Below, piece after piece: positions 11,682 to 21,739 of a DNA stretch of 64,000 nt. How positions within the stretch are numbered: position 1 is the stretch's first letter; each line of letters opens with the position of its first letter. Made by a program: the position numbers and the translations under genes. Origin of the DNA: Riptortus pedestris (Eukaryota; Arthropoda; Insecta; Hemiptera; Alydidae); contig CM032230.1 in assembly GCA_019009955.1 (NCBI GenBank), forward strand, positions 29,742,001 through 29,806,000. The letters run 5' to 3'. Under the pieces are notes generated by a model. It had not been told where the DNA came from. It did no database searches and saw only the letters and a program-made list of their open reading frames with translations.

Positions 11682-11910
11682 AAAGTCCGTTAAACAGGGG
11701 ATGCGTAAACTAAAAAAAAATCCGATCAGAAGAAGTGGGGTTTTAATGCAGGCTGAAAACGGGAAAACAGGAATAACTCACGCAGTATTTGAATTACGAA
11801 AAAGAGGTATAGAATAACAATTGTAGCGCATGGGTAGATTAGCAAGATTAGTTCTGAAACACTTTTCAACCCGACTCATAATAATGTAGATATCTTGAAT
11901 TTTCTGATTC
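11682..11910 (+). mobile_element. Decayed HINE 5' half
   Basis: AAGTCCGTTAAACAGGGGAT is followed by GCGTAAACTAAA. The next part resembles the decayed copy at 1592 (shared AATAACTC and ACGAAAAA, and TAGCAAGATTAGTTC near 11845). No 3' end is present. Confidence 0.45.
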
Positions 11911-12109
11911 CTCCTTCTTCTATCCCTGGTCCGGTTACAGCAATCAACAAATACAATCTTTAATGTTGAATTAAACGGCTAAATATAAATTATGGTAGGG
12001 ATCAAATATACATTTTCTAGTCAAGAAATAAGATCTTAATTGATGTCATCACACAACGAATTTGACTGTATCTCGCATAATAAATGTCCGTTGAAAACAA
12101 CATTCGTTA

Positions 12110-12260
12110 ATTGTGCTTGGAGTAAGAACTTTCAGTGTTTTTGTGAAGATCAGTGCAGTGTCGTGTTTTGTGCTTCAGTGATCAACTTGATCGTGAGTTA
12201 TTGTACTGTGCAATATCAAGTAAAGTTATCAGTGCATATTGAGAGTAAATGTGTTTAAAC
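12110..12260 (+). other. CAGTG-rich segment, similar to 18.5-18.8 kb
   Basis: Repeated CAGTG/GTG words occur (TTTCAGTG, ATCAGTGCAGTG, TATCAGTGCATA). Their order and spacing resemble 18600-18720. Both may be diverged leaders or LTRs of the same retroelement family. The Penelope-like element is inserted at its right edge. Confidence 0.4.
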
Positions 12261-12275
12261 TATATTATAAACGTT
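12261..12275 (+). repeat. 15-bp target site duplication, left copy
   Basis: TATATTATAAACGTT is repeated exactly at 14505-14519 and flanks the Penelope-like element. Confidence 0.85.
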
Positions 12276-12313
12276 CTCTGGAATATGCTGGATGGTAGAG
12301 GAACAAATGTATA

Positions 12314-12952
12314 AGGATCAATAAGAAGGCCAAGTCCTCTACTGGTTTTTAATATTATGCAGAGTGCACTTTCGGAGTCAACGCTCCATCCTCAGTGCCT
12401 GCTGACAAACACAACCACGAGTTAATTTAACATTCATAGAATGGCACAAAAGCAAAATAAAACAACAGTCATAAAAACAGAAACAAAATAAGTTGTAAAA
12501 AAATTTAAAATATTAAAACTATTAAACAAATAAAAATATAAAATATAATAACTATTCAACTAATTAAAAAAAAAAAAAAAAAAAAATCTACTAACAAGTC
12601 AACTAATAAAAGAAGCAAACAAAGATAAGCATATGTCAAAACTATAAATAAAATTAAAACTATAAAACCTACACAAATTACAGATGTATATGGGAAACAT
12701 ATCACAGTGGGTGGGAACCTCTGAAAAAACCCCCAGAGGAACTGTAAGAGACCTCTAAAAAATAAACAAACCCCATACTAATAATAGAGAGGAGATGTAG
12801 GAGGTACCTGATTAAAGCTGCGTTGCCTGGACCACGACTGCCGGGCGACTGAACCTCTGTCCCCGTAGAGAAGAGAGGGCCCCGTCACCGACATGTCGCA
12901 GCCTTACCGCCTCCTCCTTCTTATTAATATTCCGATTTCCATTCGTCTGTCT
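12314..12952 (-). repeat. Left inverted arm of the PLE
   Basis: This arm is complementary to 13861-14504. It includes the inverted last 47 or so codons of the ORF, a run of about 22 A at 12567-12588 where the right arm has a shorter T-rich stretch, and the hairpin-like CTGAGGA...GAAA motif on the minus strand (about 12370-12400). Confidence 0.9.
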
Positions 12953-12954
12953 AT

Positions 12955-14001
12955 AAAAATTGTTGTTTATCGGCACGCAACCCATTCTATAAGTACATCG
13001 ATTTCTGGGCCCGGTATGTTGATGACACTTTTGTCAGTTTTAGCGGCACTAGGGACGATTTGAATGAGTTGCTTTCCTACCTTAATAGCTGCCATGAGAC
13101 AATTAAATTCACCTTGGAGAACGAAAAAGCTAAGAAGCTATGCTACCTAGATCTGGAGATAGAGAGAGATGGAGGGGGTCATAAATTTGGTATCTATAGG
13201 AAGGCCTCATCCACCGACTTATTAATACCTGCGGATTCATTTCATCACCCAAGATACAAGATGGCGGGATTGCTTTATTTAGTGGAGAGGCTGATTAGTA
13301 CCCCACTAGCGCAAGATAATTACGCCAAGGAAGTGGTCTGCATTAAGCATATTGCTAAAGCAAACGGGTACGAGGAACAGTTGGTGGACAGGCTTATCCA
13401 ACGCCGATTGAAGAGGAAGCTAGCCAAGGAGCTGGAGGATGCCACGGTTGAAGAGCGGGCCAAAAAGAAGAAAAATAAGTCGTTCCCTGTCTCCATCCAG
13501 TACTTGGGCCCGTTTTCAGAAAAGATAGGATCCAGGTTGAGGAAAATTGGATTGGCTACTGCCTACAGGAGTAAGCGGTCCCTGAAAAACTGTTTGCCCC
13601 GTGTTAAGGACTATGTGGACCCCCTGGATAGATCTGGCGTGTATAGGATCTCGTGCACGGGATGTGATGCCTCTTATGTGGGGCAAAGTGGTAGAAAGAT
13701 AAGGACGCGGCTTAAGGAGCACATCACTCGCGACACTGAGTTTTCCGCACACGCCAGGAAAGAGGGCCATGACATGTCCAGCATAAAATATCAATTGCTG
13801 TATGAGGAGAAGAAGGGCAAAAGATTAAATACGGCTGAGGGGCTGCATATAAGGCTGGACAGACAGGCGAATGGAGATCGGAATATTAATAAGAAGGAGG
13901 AGGCGGTAAGGCTGCGACATGTCGGTGATGAGGCCCTCTCTTCTCTACGGGGACAGAGGTTCAGTCGCCCGGCAGTCGTGGTCCAGGCAACGCAGCTTTA
14001 A
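12955..14001 (+). CDS. PLE reverse transcriptase C-terminus plus GIY-YIG endonuclease (partial)
   Basis: The frame is open from the arm junction. It reads FWARYVDDTFVSF at 13003-13041, where YVDD (13015-13026) is the RT palm catalytic motif. RT thumb-like sequence follows (HHPRYKMAGLLYLVERL). Then comes a lysine-rich linker and a GIY-YIG domain: GVYRIS, then C-x2-C, then YVGQSGRKIRTRLKEH, and a distal HARKEGH. This order (RT then GIY-YIG with a CCHH-type insertion) is diagnostic of Penelope-like elements. Family members are around 800 residues, so more than half of the RT is missing. No stop interrupts the remaining frame, which suggests a fairly recent insertion. The first codon is set by the junction and is not a real start. 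Confidence 0.88.
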   Translation, partial: KNCCLSARNPFYKYIDFWARYVDDTFVSFSGTRDDLNELLSYLNSCHETIKFTLENEKAKKLCYLDLEIERDGGGHKFGIYRKASSTDLLIPADSFHHPRYKMAGLLYLVERLISTPLAQDNYAKEVVCIKHIAKANGYEEQLVDRLIQRRLKRKLAKELEDATVEERAKKKKNKSFPVSIQYLGPFSEKIGSRLRKIGLATAYRSKRSLKNCLPRVKDYVDPLDRSGVYRISCTGCDASYVGQSGRKIRTRLKEHITRDTEFSAHARKEGHDMSSIKYQLLYEEKKGKRLNTAEGLHIRLDRQANGDRNINKKEEAVRLRHVGDEALSSLRGQRFSRPAVVVQATQL

Positions 14002-14504
14002 TCAAGTACCTCCTACATCTCTCTATTATTAGTATGGGATTTGTTTATTTTTTAGAGGTCTCTTACAGTTCCTCTGGGGGTTTTTTCAGAGGTTCCCACC
14101 CACTGTGATATGTTTCCCATATACATCTGTAATTTGTATAGGTTTTATAGTTTTAATTTTATTTATAGTTTTGACATATGCTTATCGTTGTTTGCTTCTT
14201 TTATTAGTTGACTTGTTAGTAGATTTTTTTTATTGTTTTGGTTTTAATTTTTTAGTAGTTGACTAGTTATTATATTTTATAGTTTTATTTGTTGACTAGT
14301 TTTAAGATTTTCCATTGTTTTACTCATTATTTTGTGTCTGTTTTTATGACTGTTGTTTTATTTTGCCTTTGTGCCATGCTATGAATGTTAAATTAACTCG
14401 TGGTTGTGTTTGTCAGCAGGCACTGAGGATGGAGCGGTGACACCGAACGTGCACTCTGCATAATATTAAAAACCAGTAGAGGACTTGGCCTTCTTATTGA
14501 TCCT
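13861..14504 (+). repeat. Right arm of the PLE (ORF end and 3' UTR)
   Basis: The arm contains the ORF end (stop at 13999-14001) and a T-rich UTR. At 14424-14460 it has CACTGAGGATGGAGCGGTGA, then CACCGAAC, and ends GGCCTTCTTATTGATCCT. Confidence 0.88.
14425..14462 (+). ncRNA. Hammerhead-ribozyme-like motif in PLE end (tentative)
   Basis: CTGAGGA matches the hammerhead CUGANGA core. The better preserved copies (minus strand near 12370-12400, plus strand 20052-20085) continue GGAG, a six-base loop, CTCC and GAAA, which gives the helix II and GAAA arrangement. Hammerheads are known in the terminal repeats of Penelope-like elements. Here GAAA has become GAAC, and I could not build a convincing helix I or III. 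Confidence 0.3.
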
Positions 14505-14519
14505 TATATTATAAACGTT
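14505..14519 (+). repeat. 15-bp target site duplication, right copy
   Basis: Identical to 12261-12275. Confidence 0.85.
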
Positions 14520-15425
14520 ATTTAAATGTATATATTTTCAAATTTTCAGTTCCGACGTCTGGCTGCTGAATAGAATTTATTTTTACTCCACAGGAATGCT
14601 TCAATTGAAATCTAACATTGTTTTAGATGTATTAGGAGATTTTTTTTATACTTTACTATCTCCGAGGAGAGTGGTTGTCTGTTTTGAAGTTTAAATACGT
14701 TAACCAATAAATTTCTTTTGCCGGGAAAAGTTATATTGTAATACCACATTCAATAGTAATACTCTCTGGCATTATTTCATTCTCTCAATTATCCAGTGAT
14801 AATGCCAAGATTCTGTACAATTTAGTTGATATATTGGAAACCCCTATTCATTTAAACATCAAAAAGATGTGTAGGAAGAATAAGAGAAATAAATTGGACT
14901 TTGTTTGTCCAATTGCCAATTCATACTTTATGGAATAATCCAAAGAATGCCGTTGCAGAAAGGACTTATTTGTTGAAAATGAAGGGATTATTTAGAGCTG
15001 GGGATAATCTAATTTTTTGATTTCACAGGGAAACTATTTGTATTTCCACACGTCATTGACCGATAACTGCTATTCTAATCATGAGTGCGTCAATATTCGT
15101 CCTTTTTCTAAATTTACTTCACTGGTAATGCCACAGAATTATAGTACAGATGGGACATTTTTGCTACGTGATGAATATGAAGCAATTATCAGTGCATAAA
15201 TTAATCCAATCTTTATAATTCCATGGCCAACAATTTTTCTTACAACCCACCACTTTTAGTGATTTAATATAGTGTTTGAACATCAGCCACTAATAAAATA
15301 CAAGTGATATTTATTTATCAAAGTTTTAAGGTGCGAACTATTCTATTTACTTAACTATTGGAAGCCGACAAAAAGTGGCCATTTTTTTCATTGTGGAGCA
15401 GACATTGCCATATAATTTCAGTTTC
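14520..15425. other. Intergenic, no recognised feature
   Basis: A short plus-strand open frame at 15017-15199 has no recognisable domain and no repeat context. Confidence 0.45.
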
Positions 15426-15435
15426 ATTTAAAAAT

Positions 15436-15640
15436 GGTTTAACAATAAAACACATGAAAAACAATGGCTTCACAATAAAATAAATGAAAAACAATGGCTT
15501 CACAATAAAATAAATGAAAAACAATGGCTTCACAATAAAATAAATGAAAAATAATGGCTTCACAATAAAATAAATGAAAAAATAATGGTTTCACAATAAA
15601 ATAAATGAAAAACAATGGTTTAACAATAAAACACATGAAA
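15436..15640 (+). repeat. 30-bp minisatellite, about 7 units
   Basis: The unit is AACAATGGCTTCACAATAAA plus ATAAATGAAA. The first and last units share a variant (GGTTTAACAATAAAACACA), so the array is bracketed by like units. The 30-bp period is divisible by three and gives false minus-strand frames with a 10-residue repeat. Confidence 0.9.
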
Positions 15641-15684
15641 AATTATAATTAACAGCTAATAAAAAAAATTAGTTTTATAAATCT

Positions 15685-15785
15685 CACCTGGCCAATAGAA
15701 ATTTATTTAGTGAAGAACTCATTAAATATAATCCCTAGTCCCACCCGGCTAGAAAAGGGTAGTAACTTGTAGATAAACCTTCTCA
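15685..15785 (+). mobile_element. SINE fragment (post-tRNA part)
   Basis: CTCACCTGGCCAATAGAAAT is followed by TTATTTAGTGAAGAACTCAT and CTAGTCCCACCCGGCTAG. It shares these with the minus-strand SINEs at 42.4-42.8 kb. Confidence 0.5.
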
Positions 15786-15789
15786 ATTA

Positions 15790-17180
15790 TCTAAAGTAAT
15801 AGCAAGTGGACATTAATAAATAATAATAACAGTTTTATAAATATTAAGCTATTTCGTATAAATAAATGAAATATGTTAGCTTCATTATTGTGTATGAGGC
15901 AGTATATTTCATATAAATGAAGGAGTTCAATTAAAGAATGAACACCAAAAAAGAACAAAACTTCCATAGTAACTGTGAGACGATTGTTCGACTGTAATAA
16001 AATACAATAATAGTTATTATACAAGGAACAATCAATAACCTAATATTGTCTACCACAGTTGAATGCCAATAAGAAATAACAAAAAAAAATCAACTAGCTA
16101 CACTCCATTACCTCACGATGATGAGTGAGCTCCAAGAGAACGGATAAAATACCAAACCGGCAATTAAAATAAGCTAAATAAAATTTAGTTTGTGAACCCG
16201 GGCACTTCTAGAAGGAAACTGGGGTACGTTTAGCTTAGCAATCTAATGTTTCAACCACATTGGGTAAAGAATTGAAAAGTCCAAATCATCAATATATTTA
16301 CTAGAAATTAATAACTAAAAAAGAACTCATATAAAAGCCCAATTAACCATTTCACGAAGTAGATGTTAATAAATGGCATTGAAATCAACATTGAAAGAAA
16401 CTTGAGGTAGTGGAATGAATGAAACTTTAGAGTTTATAGTTGCCATTTACAAAGGTTTAACTAAGAGCAATAAAAGCCATTTTGTTTCATTAAAGGTAGT
16501 GGACTATCTTGCCGGAGTGGCCTTCTTGGAATTCCAATTCTCTATTACATATTTAATTTGCTAAAACAATCCCTTCCATTCTTGCCTAGTTCCCGGCAGT
16601 CCTTTTCCAGGTAATGCTCTCTTTCACCCAGATTCTTAACGTCTTTTATTGTCTACCTCTTAACTTCTTTTTCTTTTTGTCTTATTTACTTATAATTCTG
16701 ACCTTAACAAAGGAAAAAGGCAAACCTTAATTACAAACCTGGCCATCCTTATAATTAAAGCACTTATGAGATTAAAAAAATGATACTATACCTACAATTT
16801 AAAACTCTGGGAAGGAAAGCGCAAGGGATGAAACTGCAAGTTCCAAACAAACTGTACGTGCTTCCAATAATTCGGAATTTGAAAGTTTAAGCTCTAGCTT
16901 GAGCCGATATTTCTTTTGGAACTGAGATATACTAGTTATCCTCAAGAAAACTTCTTCAAATATCTGTCTACTAACTTATACGAGTAGATAACGAAAATGA
17001 GATTCAATTCATCAATACACTATGCATATATATACGCTCTCATACCATTACATAAACAACACAAGAACGTGCCTGCACGTGCACACTTTATTATTCGCAC
17101 ATCGAAAAGTGTATTTAATACAACCAACCCCCTTCATATTCTTTAATACTAATACGCTTTCAGACACCGCACTTTAAAAA
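15790..17180. other. Intergenic, no recognised feature
   Basis: AT-rich sequence with no repeat ends or coding signal. Confidence 0.45.
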
Positions 17181-17183
17181 AAG

Positions 17184-17760
17184 TCCGTCACGCAGGGGCT
17201 GCGTAAACTAAGCAGCATTCCCAGATGAAGTTTTACAATAGAGAAATTTCAGAATAGAGTCAAACAGTTACGGGAACGGCCCGAACTAGCTCTTGACGGA
17301 AACTCACGACTAGACCCGATGTTAGCCGATCTCATCTCAGAAGCTGAAAACAGAAAAATGCAAATATCTCGGTTAATATTCAAGATAGAGAATAAATGTA
17401 TATAACATTATTTATAGTTAATTATCAATAAGATTGATTCTATATAATTTTTCGATCCGACGTATAGTAACGGAGATATTAAACCCCCCCTCCCACTGGT
17501 CCGATTTCAGCCATTAACGAACTTGATCTTTATTTTTGCATAAAACGTTTAAATTTCGAGTTTGGTAACGATCAAACGAAAATTGCGACCGCTAGAGCGT
17601 TAACAGACAAATATATATATATATATATATATATAATTTTGAACGGACCTTATTTTCGTAATCTCCTGGGTAGGATCGATGGACATTTGAAGAAATTTTT
17701 CGAAACTCGCGTCATGAGTACGACCTCAATAGCTGATTTCCCTTAAGGGAAATCTGCTAA
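17184..17760 (+). mobile_element. HINE, full length (577 bp), subfamily A
   Basis: The 5' end TCCGTCACGCAGGGGCTGCG forms an ACGCAG/CTGCGT stem with a GGG loop. The body has TCGGTTAATATTCAAGATAG, a T-less core AACGATCAAACGAAAATTGC, and a (TA)n at 17611-17634. The 3' end is the perfect 20-nt palindrome GATTTCCCTTAAGGGAAATC, then TGCTAA. The subterminal GCAG at the 5' end mirrors CTGC at the 3' end. This is the Helitron2/helentron plan: hairpins at both ends, asymmetric terminal inverted repeats, no coding capacity. Confidence 0.85.
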
Positions 17761-17952
17761 TAAGATAATGTATTATAATCTTATTCTAAGCATAAATACC
17801 TTTATTATGTGATACACATGCAAATAATTAGTGTGATTACGTCACCAATTATGATTTTATTGACCGACCATTTCTCACCTGCTCCTCAGGTTTTATTTTT
17901 TATGGAAATAGAGAATGTATGCTGATATAAGATCATTAGTGAGTCATTCTAA

Positions 17953-17996
17953 CATGTGGGAAATCTGCTTATTTTAACCAGCCCCTGCATGGCGGA
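17953..17996 (-). mobile_element. HINE 5' terminus only
   Basis: CATGTGGGAAATCTGCTTAT is followed by AGCCCCTGCATGGCGGA. This is the family 5' end on the minus strand. No body is recognised to its left. Confidence 0.5.
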
Positions 17997-18229
17997 CTTT
18001 CTTTCATTATAACCTGTATACCTCGCTAATGTTATGCAAAATTGGAGTAAATCTAATAGCTTACAACTGTGCCAAAGGAAAAACAAGGAATTGCGTTTAA
18101 AGTAGAAAGCTTCAAGTAGGTTATTCTTCTACTCAAAAAAATATATATCCTAATTCTAAGTAAATACATTTTTGTGTAAATTACATGTTTTCGCTTGTTT
18201 TAAATGCGTTAAATTTTAAACGTTGAATT

Positions 18230-18875
18230 GAGTCTATTTCTCCCTCTGCGAGAACTTTTTATACACTAGACTTAAGGGGGGATTGGAAAAGATTGTTGCA
18301 AAATTTAAATACATGAATAATCCTTCAGAGAGAGGGTCGCGTATTTGGTAAGTGCGAGATAGATCAAAGAAGCCAACAGTGGTTCGGGGCCCTACTATGT
18401 CCATCCAGTCCAGCGTCAAACGGTCCAGCCAATTCCCCTTTGATGTATGCCGACGACCTATATAAAGAGCCGGCCAGCCGCGAGCTAGTCAGTTTTATTC
18501 TCTCCTGTTTTAATGTTCACATCAGTGCTACAGTGCGACTTAGTACAGTGCGGTAAAGTGTTTTTATGTGAAGAACAGTGTTGTGCCGTGACTGTAAGTA
18601 ATAGTTTAGTGCCGTGTTTAAGACAGTGCAGTGCCGCCTTTTTGTGAATTTCAGTGACCGTGAGTGAATTATTGGACTGTGACTCATTGAAGAACAGTGA
18701 CGCTATCAGTGCATACAGTGAGTAGCAATTAAGAGCAATTAACCAAGTGTATTGTGCATTGTTAAATAAATTGTGCAGTGATAAAAACTGTGAAACTTGT
18801 GAGTTTTTAATTTTGCAACCCAAAAGAACTCTTATTAGCAACGTTTATTACTGGTTTTGGTAATAAAAACGTAAC
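18230..18875 (+). other. Promoter-bearing retroelement-like segment (possible LTR)
   Basis: The segment has a strong TATA/initiator pair, followed by about 300 bp with some eleven CAGTG words, and ends in an AATAAA-containing stretch (AATAAAAACGTAACA near 18861-18875). That order (promoter, short leader, polyadenylation-like signal, CA end) fits an LTR. No second LTR, primer-binding site or TSD was found. Confidence 0.35.
18459..18494 (+). promoter_or_regulatory. TATA box and initiator
   Basis: TATATAAAG lies at 18459-18467 and TCAGTT, the arthropod initiator, at 18489-18494. The predicted start A is at 18491, 32 bases after the first T of the TATA box. This is the canonical spacing for arthropod RNA polymerase II core promoters. 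Confidence 0.55.
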
Positions 18876-18879
18876 AATA

Positions 18880-19890
18880 TATTCTTGTTTGATTTGTCCC
18901 GATGCTAAAATTTGTAAAAAGAAAATGTTCAACAAGATCTATCATTTATCAATGATATTCATAGTAGCATGGATAATTATCATTTTATATATCTCTATGC
19001 GTATACTTTAAAATCTCAAGATGCAACTATCTAAATGTGCTTGGTAAAAGTCAAATAAAATCTCAAAATAGTCGGGTGTTTATTGCTGAATATAAATGTA
19101 AATAAATGCATATATCTGCGAATTACAGCAAACTTCATTTATGGCATCAACTATATAACAAACTTCAAGAAAGTTCTGAAAAACTTTTTTTCAGCTGGAA
19201 ATCATTAAAGCTGACTTTTCTTCGGAAAAATTTGATATTTTGCAATATGGGATTCGTCTGTAGCCTTTTGTACTAAGATAAAATGCTTGTTGAAATTGAT
19301 ATATGTTAATGTAAACCCGGTAATATACAGCCGGGAACGATGCTACGGGCTGTAAAAATCTGGAAATACAGCGAAAAGTGAGTTTCGTTTTACTATTAGT
19401 ACATATTAATGTTAAAAATAGAAATAGATTATAGAAAAGTCTTTAGAATATTCTTATATTATATTTCTAGTAAATTCTGAGAGGAGAGAGAAAATGAGAG
19501 GAGTATTTGAAATGAGTGTGTAATAAGCATCAATGAAAGGTGTGCTTTGAAGGAAGCTAAAATTAATAGAGCATGTATTCAAGCGACATGGTGGAACAGA
19601 CAGTAAAGCCCTGCGCTGTTAACAGAATTAATTATAGGCGCTAAACTAGTGCACATGTGAATAGAACAGGGTCATGGCTTATCAACAACATGGCTTTCGA
19701 TCTTGAATATGTTATCAAAGAAATTTGTAGGTAGAGACCAAGGGATCATTTGTGACGTAACGACTATTGACACAACAGATATTGCTCATTCTGACTAGTC
19801 GACGTCATAATAGAGTTTTATTTTAAGTCCCTAACCCCCTCATTGGCTATGGGGTAAAGAGAACATTTTGACATTTTTATTGGACCCAGG
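18880..19890. other. Intergenic, no recognised feature
   Basis: No domain, repeat terminus or array was recognised. Confidence 0.45.
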
Positions 19891-19904
19891 AGTTTGTTTA
19901 TTTA

Positions 19905-20136
19905 TCTCTGGAATATGCTGGGTGGTAGAGGAACTGAGGAATTGATAAGGATCAATAAGAAGGCCAAGTCCTCTACAGGTTTTAATATTATGTGCCTGCT
20001 GATTAAAGCTGCGTAGCCTGGACCACGACCGCCGGGTGAGCTTTAATCAGGAACTGAGGATGGAGCGTTGACTCCGAAAGTGCACTTTGCATAATATTAA
20101 AAACTGTAGAGGACTTGGCCTTCTTATGGATCCTTA
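19905..20136 (+). mobile_element. Miniature Penelope-like element derivative
   Basis: It begins with CTCTGGAATATGCTGGGTGG and GGATCAATAAGAAGGCCAAG, and ends with the inverse (GGACTTGGCCTTCTTA). Internal scraps of the ORF end remain (GATTAAAGCTGCGTAGCCTG). An apparent 12-bp duplication, TTTGTTTATTTA, lies at 19893-19904 and 20137-20148. It is a 232-bp internally deleted, non-coding form of the family at 12276-14504. Confidence 0.75.
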
Positions 20137-20149
20137 TTTGTTTATTTAA

Positions 20150-20590
20150 TTATTTTCGAATACATGATTCCTTGGACTATACTAACTACATGGATTCTAA
20201 TACCTAACCAACAGTTCTTCTTGCATACATCTCTCCCATACAAATGATGAGAATCATCTAGTAGTAGTAGTAGTAAAGTAAAATTATTTTCCAGTAAATT
20301 ACATTTCAATTATATCAGAAATACATAATAATTTACATAGTGCTTGGTAAATACCGTTAGCACAAGTGACGTATGAAACAATTTATAATAAATACATGAC
20401 ATGCTTCTATATAAATATTTGATGATTATAATAAAAATTTGAAATGATATTAAATAATATTGATGAAAAGAAAAAAAATAATAACAATAGTAGACGTGTT
20501 TCCGTTATATGAGATCATAAAACAACAACTGAATCTATAAATTAAACTCAAAACAAAAGAGCCTGCGATATCTTCCATCACTCTACAGAT
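20150..20590. other. Intergenic, no recognised feature
   Basis: AT-rich sequence. A short GTAGTAGTAGTAG run lies near 20262. Confidence 0.45.
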
Positions 20591-20598
20591 ATTAAAAG

Positions 20599-21660
20599 TC
20601 CGTCACGCAGGGGCTGCGTAAACTAAGGAGATTTCCCACGAGAAGTTATACCATTGAAAAATCTCCACACGAGAGCCGAACAGTTATGCAAACGACCGAA
20701 CTAGCTTTCGGCGGAAACGAATAGAACCGACTTTAACCGATCTCATCTCGTCCATTATCGGCACACACCTAATAAAAATGCATATATCTCGGTTAATATT
20801 GAAGATATAGCATAAATCTTTACAACAATATTTATAGTAAAATTAATTGCAATAAGATTGGTTCTATACAATTTTGGTCCGAAGTATAGTAACGGAAATA
20901 TTTTGAAATTTCCCCATCCCCCCCCCCAACCAACGGGTCCGATTTCAGCCGTTAACGAATTTGATCTTTCTTTTTACATTAAATGGTCAAATACCCAGTT
21001 TGGTGACGATTAAACAAAAATTGCGACCGTTAGAGTGTTAATAGACATATATATACTAGCTCAGATACCCGGCTTCGCTCGGGAATTCATTTGAAGCTGA
21101 ATGGTGATGCTATTTTTTTTGGCAAGGTTTTACTTTGCACAATATTTTGACAGTTACCCGTCCCTGTGTTTAAATATCACTATTTTTACTTTAAGGCCTC
21201 CGTTATAACTCCCACTCCTGCCCGTCCGTGGAAATGTTGGTATGGCTTATTATGATGAAGGCGTTAGTGCTAATACACATACCGAGTTTTATTTAGTTCG
21301 GTTGAGTCTTTTGTGCCAAATAAAATTGTTCACTTCCGCTATAGGTTTTAGCGTATATCTCGTTTATAATTCGGTATATGACAAAAGTGTATATAACAAA
21401 CGTTACTCCAAATAACAAAATAAACAACTTTTGTTATGTGCATAATTGCCGAAAATGCAATAGGAAACGAAATATCGCTATTTTTAATTTCAGGCCTCCC
21501 CTATAACCCCCACTCCTGTTCGTCTCAGAGAATATTAACATAGCCTAAAGTCTAAGTTGGGTTAGTAGTAATATACATACCAAGTTTCATTAAATTCGGT
21601 TCAGCCGCTTATGCGTGAAAAGGTAGCAAACAAACAAACAAACATACAGACAGAGGTCAC

Positions 21661-21739
<79 letters not shown>

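Larger units (their letters stand above)
12276..14504 (+). mobile_element. Penelope-like retroelement (PLE), truncated, with inverted terminal arms
   Basis: The element is bounded by a 15-bp duplication. 12314-12952 is the near-exact reverse complement of 13861-14504, so the 3' coding end and 3' UTR occur again, inverted, at the left. A further 38 bp (12276-12313, starting CTCTGGAATATGCTGG) lies outside the left arm and is shared with the miniature copy at 19905. Inverted and direct terminal duplications are known for Penelope elements. The central coding part keeps only the RT C-terminal region and the endonuclease. Confidence 0.88.

Noticed and set aside
13516..13794. 92-codon minus ORF within the Penelope-like element
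   Set aside because: It is the shadow of the RT/GIY-YIG frame on the opposite strand.
15351..15636. Minus ORFs with a 10-residue hydrophobic repeat
   Set aside because: They arise from the 30-bp minisatellite.
17184..17760. Cut-and-paste MITE interpretation of the abundant repeat
   Set aside because: The inverted words are subterminal and asymmetric, one end has a palindrome before CTAA, and no consistent target duplication flanks full copies.
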